Source: a virus
Reading direction: 5' to 3' (one strand)
Virus record (IMG/VR): IMGVR_UViG_3300042923_000601
Span: 1 to 64,000 of that record
Length of the DNA: 64,000 nt
Positions 61,179 through 64,000 of the stretch are shown piece by piece. The stretch's first letter is position 1. Each line of letters begins with the position of its first letter. Under the pieces are notes generated by a model. The model made no database searches and was not told the origin of the DNA. It worked only from the letters and a program-made list of their open reading frames with translations. The position numbers were made by a program, and so were the translations under genes.

Positions 61179-61946
61179 CTAATTCTCTCCCATCGGTATA
61201 TTAAATGATCTGGTCAGGCGAGTTCCAAGTTCCACGACAATGTTATGATCGTAGATATTGTCCTTCATTTCTTGCATCAGACCAGCAAAAACACTGTCTT
61301 CGCTGCTTACATGGAGGATACTTTGACTATCCGGGCCATCAAGCGCGCTGTGAAGCTCATTGATACTGCGGATGTCACCGCCCATAACCGCGTACTGGAT
61401 AAACGTGTCGAAGCTGATGTTCATCGAGATGACGACATCGAGGACAGTACCCAGATTGGTAATGGTTAAGATCGCAGGCTCCAAATCCTCAGGGGTATCT
61501 GGACGCAGCTGAGACCGGTTAATCAATTCCGGGTCGATACTGTGGAGTATATTCTCATAGTTCTCCCGGATATAGTAGAACAAAAATGTCGTGATGGCAT
61601 CTTTCAAATCCAACACAAAGAATCGATACAGCTGACGAACCAGCGGTGCCAGATCGTCGCTATCGTAGCCGATTTCAACGTGATACTTGGATTCGATCCA
61701 TTGGATGATGTCGTTATGCAGGTGCTCACGGAAGTCTTCAATGTTGCCGTAATCGGCCTGATCATAATTCTCCGTGATGTATTTGTACTTGATGTTAAAC
61801 TCTTTCAGATAGTCAGTCGTGCTACAGTCGAGACCGCTCATGATTTGCTCCCGAATAGACTCCGTAAAGAACTGGTTGTCAATGATAGTCGCAATCTGAT
61901 GCAGCTTAGCCTCGTTACTGATACCCTCGTGATCGATGATAGCCAT
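61179..61946 (-). CDS. Virion-associated protein candidate (255 aa)
   Basis: Acidic helical protein (MAIIDHEGISNEAKLHQIA...) beginning after GGAAGGGG. Sits directly between terminase and the 512-aa gene, with one base to the latter. A neck or head-completion factor is possible from position only. No family recognised. Confidence 0.7.
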   Translation of the reverse strand: MAIIDHEGISNEAKLHQIATIIDNQFFTESIREQIMSGLDCSTTDYLKEFNIKYKYITENYDQADYGNIEDFREHLHNDIIQWIESKYHVEIGYDSDDLAPLVRQLYRFFVLDLKDAITTFLFYYIRENYENILHSIDPELINRSQLRPDTPEDLEPAILTITNLGTVLDVVISMNISFDTFIQYAVMGGDIRSINELHSALDGPDSQSILHVSSEDSVFAGLMQEMKDNIYDHNIVVELGTRLTRSFNIPMGEN

Positions 61947-62010
61947 AAGTGCTTCCCCTTCCTATAAATGGGTCTTGTCTAATAATGTGTCTGCTGTATG
62001 GTAAAAAAGA

Positions 62011-62035
62011 AAGTAGCTGGTTTTCACCAGCTACT
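62011..62035 (-). terminator. Terminator overlapping terminase stop
   Basis: AGTAGCTGG / CCAGCTACT with a T run on minus; the TGA stop codon is in the loop. Confidence 0.8.
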
Positions 62036-64000
62036 CCCACTGTACCGATCTCCTAAACCGAAAATCTGGTTAGTCGTACGGTCAAGCCTAACCGCTGAGC
62101 GTGCATTAAGCATTGCGATCGCATTTGGTTTCATGACCTTATTCATACCATGACCATCGGTTGTGAAGATGCTTGAGTTGTGATCGTTAGCCTCCAATTC
62201 CCACAGTTCCTTCTCGCTATTACGCTCTAAATCTTCTACGAAGAGAAGATCGTCGAACAGACCAGACAGGAATGGGTTATTCTTAGCTATCTTAGCGAAT
62301 TTGGTTTTACGAAGGACTTTATCGAGGACATCCTCTTGGTTGTAGTCCCGTTCTTCCAGTTCATCGCCATTGAAATTATACCGATTAAACAGACCAAACC
62401 GGCTAAGGTTACGCCCATAAAACATGACGTAGATACATGCCAAGTAAGCGAAGATGACGTCATCGTGCTTACCAGCTTGGTGATCGATGCGTTCTTCATT
62501 CTTGTACTCCAAATAACGGAGTTGATCAACGAAGTCACGGCAAGCGATCTTTTGTTTATACTTATTGTCAGACACAAACTTCAGCAGCAGGTCCATCATC
62601 TTCGGACGAGTGGCTGAGGTGACCTCATGACCATATACCAGCTTATCTTTATTCTTTGGCTTAATGACACCCTTCTTACGGCTCTCTTCAGCCAAGCGAT
62701 AAGCGAAGTCATAGTACATAAAGTTCTTCAGTGGTGTGCGGAGTAAGTCTTCAATAACAGCCGAACCGACATAGTTACTTTCAATAACCAGTACAGAGTT
62801 CGGGAAGTGTTCCATCATAAGCGTATATAAGAACCGCTTAAGTTCTGGAGATCGCATCGTGTTATTCTGGAACAAGGCAACCAGTTCAAGGGTTTCAGAG
62901 TCTACGATCGCAACAGCAGTCGCATCCTTACCTACACCCTTCGACACGTCGACACCGACCAGGTAACGTTTAAATGGATCGATCTCTCTATATACATCTA
63001 CATAGTAGTGACCGTTGATCCGAATCGTGCGGATAGGCTCAGTTGCCATTTCAACCAGCGCTTCGATATCCTCTGCACTAAATGGAGAGTTATTCGACGC
63101 TTTATTCCACTGGAGAAGCAACTCACGACGGATTTTAACCCAGTTATTATTGAGGTTCTCACACTGCTCCGTATACCATTCCATGGTCTTACCCAGTTGT
63201 AAGAATGAGAACTTAATGTAGACCATTTTGTTGGAAGAGTTCTTCCGGAGCCAGGTCTCAACATATTCTGCGTCTTCATCATACAGGTTCTCTGTAAACG
63301 GAGCCGCATTTTTGATAAGCGTAAAGGCATAGTCACCGTGAGTTGTACCAAGGTCACCCGGTGTAGAGGTGATACATACACCGTATGGTTTGCCGTTCTT
63401 CGCCGCGTTCTCAGATGCACGAGAGAACGCTGGCATTGCGGCAGCGTGGATAACTTCATTGAACAGCATGTGGCCCAACTCGTCAAACCACAGGGATGCA
63501 ACGGTGAGACCGCGACCCGCCCGCTCTGCGTTTTGGGTGTTACGGGCAGAGGCTTTAGTCAGAATCTTATTTCCAAGACGTTTATTCTTGATTTCGTTTA
63601 CGTTGTCCGTCTGACTCTTCAGCTCACCTGTCTTTTCATCGAAATCTTTATTGAACTGGAGGTAGAGAGGAAGCAAAGCACGGCTTTCTTTTAGACGGGC
63701 CAAGTTACTTACCGACGCTGCCTTATCCATATTCATAAAGATCGTTGTGGACGAGGTGGCATTGAAGTTAAACTGCCAGAGGTAACGCTGCACGGCACCT
63801 GTCGTCTTACCGAACTGACGAGGCAGCTCTAGGTAGTGAGAGAGGTTATGTTCAAAGCACCAAGCTTGTGCCAAGTTACCCCGGTGTAGCATAAAGGGGG
63901 TACCGCCACCGATATCCGTGGAAGCACCCTCTTCGGGGATTCTGGCAATTTCACGTAGGAAGTACCAATAATTTCGAGACACTTCGACAACGACCTTACT
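62024..64000 (-). CDS. Terminase large subunit, 5' end outside window
   Basis: Packaging motor with ATPase and nuclease. Walker A LPRQFGKTTG (near 63810), Walker B VASLWFDELGH, coupling motif CITSTPGD, nuclease acidic residues in VGVDVSKGVGKDA and VIESNYVG, and the last aspartates in GKHDDVIFAYLACIYV. About 658 residues are visible; the frame stays open to the right edge, and the first possible start inside (GTG 63982) lacks a ribosome binding site, so the N-terminus lies beyond 64000. The stop overlaps the terminator stem. Confidence 0.93.
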   Translation of the reverse strand, partial: SKVVVEVSRNYWYFLREIARIPEEGASTDIGGGTPFMLHRGNLAQAWCFEHNLSHYLELPRQFGKTTGAVQRYLWQFNFNATSSTTIFMNMDKAASVSNLARLKESRALLPLYLQFNKDFDEKTGELKSQTDNVNEIKNKRLGNKILTKASARNTQNAERAGRGLTVASLWFDELGHMLFNEVIHAAAMPAFSRASENAAKNGKPYGVCITSTPGDLGTTHGDYAFTLIKNAAPFTENLYDEDAEYVETWLRKNSSNKMVYIKFSFLQLGKTMEWYTEQCENLNNNWVKIRRELLLQWNKASNNSPFSAEDIEALVEMATEPIRTIRINGHYYVDVYREIDPFKRYLVGVDVSKGVGKDATAVAIVDSETLELVALFQNNTMRSPELKRFLYTLMMEHFPNSVLVIESNYVGSAVIEDLLRTPLKNFMYYDFAYRLAEESRKKGVIKPKNKDKLVYGHEVTSATRPKMMDLLLKFVSDNKYKQKIACRDFVDQLRYLEYKNEERIDHQAGKHDDVIFAYLACIYVMFYGRNLSRFGLFNRYNFNGDELEERDYNQEDVLDKVLRKTKFAKIAKNNPFLSGLFDDLLFVEDLERNSEKELWELEANDHNSSIFTTDGHGMNKVMKPNAIAMLNARSAVRLDRTTNQIFGLGDRYSGSSW

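Noticed and set aside
1-64000. Prophage or integration features (integrase, attachment sites, host genes)
   Set aside because: No integrase, repressor-type switch, host gene or flanking repeat was seen. The content is that of a lytic giant phage.

Overview
The window is a tightly packed stretch of a large (jumbo-type) tailed-phage genome. It encodes a contractile tail sheath and probable tube, a portal-like protein and terminase large subunit, a family B DNA polymerase, the C-terminal half of a multisubunit-type RNA polymerase beta-prime chain, and a chaperonin. Strong AAGGAGG-type ribosome binding sites, GTG and TTG starts, and a Hol44-like holin point to a Gram-positive (Firmicutes) host. 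The species cannot be told from the sequence. The split cellular-type RNA polymerase is typical of the phiKZ/AR9 group of giant phages. The dUTPase plus thymidylate synthase argue for ordinary thymine DNA.

Layout. From 1 to about 48.2 kb almost everything is on the minus strand; the exceptions are a holin (5 kb) and a lysine-rich protein (14.5 kb). In order along the coordinates: a partial gene, a DUF1653-like protein, a GroEL-like chaperonin, a possible DNA-binding protein, the holin beside an MgtC-family membrane protein, a degenerate terminase-ATPase paralog (7-8 kb), repeat proteins, DNA polymerase (10.6-14.4 kb), an MBL-fold hydrolase, an SbcC/Rad50-like ATPase (20-22.7 kb), a long accessory region of small and often duplicated genes (22.8-37 kb) that includes dUTPase at 35 kb, an SF2 helicase (38 kb), a fused double ThyX (42 kb), and RNA polymerase beta-prime C interrupted by a group I intron with an HNH endonuclease (44-47.4 kb). 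From 48.3 to 56.1 kb the coding strand is mostly plus: a HELGH metalloprotease-like protein, a Nudix hydrolase, membrane proteins, a clamp-sized protein and the portal. From 56.2 kb to the end it is minus again: tail tube, sheath, three virion-type proteins and the terminase large subunit, which runs off the right edge.

Regulation is unusually legible. Many genes are preceded by an AT-rich box close to ATATATTATA or ATATATCATA. A subset shares a complete module: box, a stem whose sequence differs but whose pairing is kept, then a leader ending close to CCTACTATAACGGAGGTA, which contains the ribosome binding site. Hairpin terminators end most transcription units, and three share a 14-base tail. 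I see no tRNA gene, CRISPR array, insertion sequence or attachment site. All functional calls are from motifs read by eye; no database search was run.
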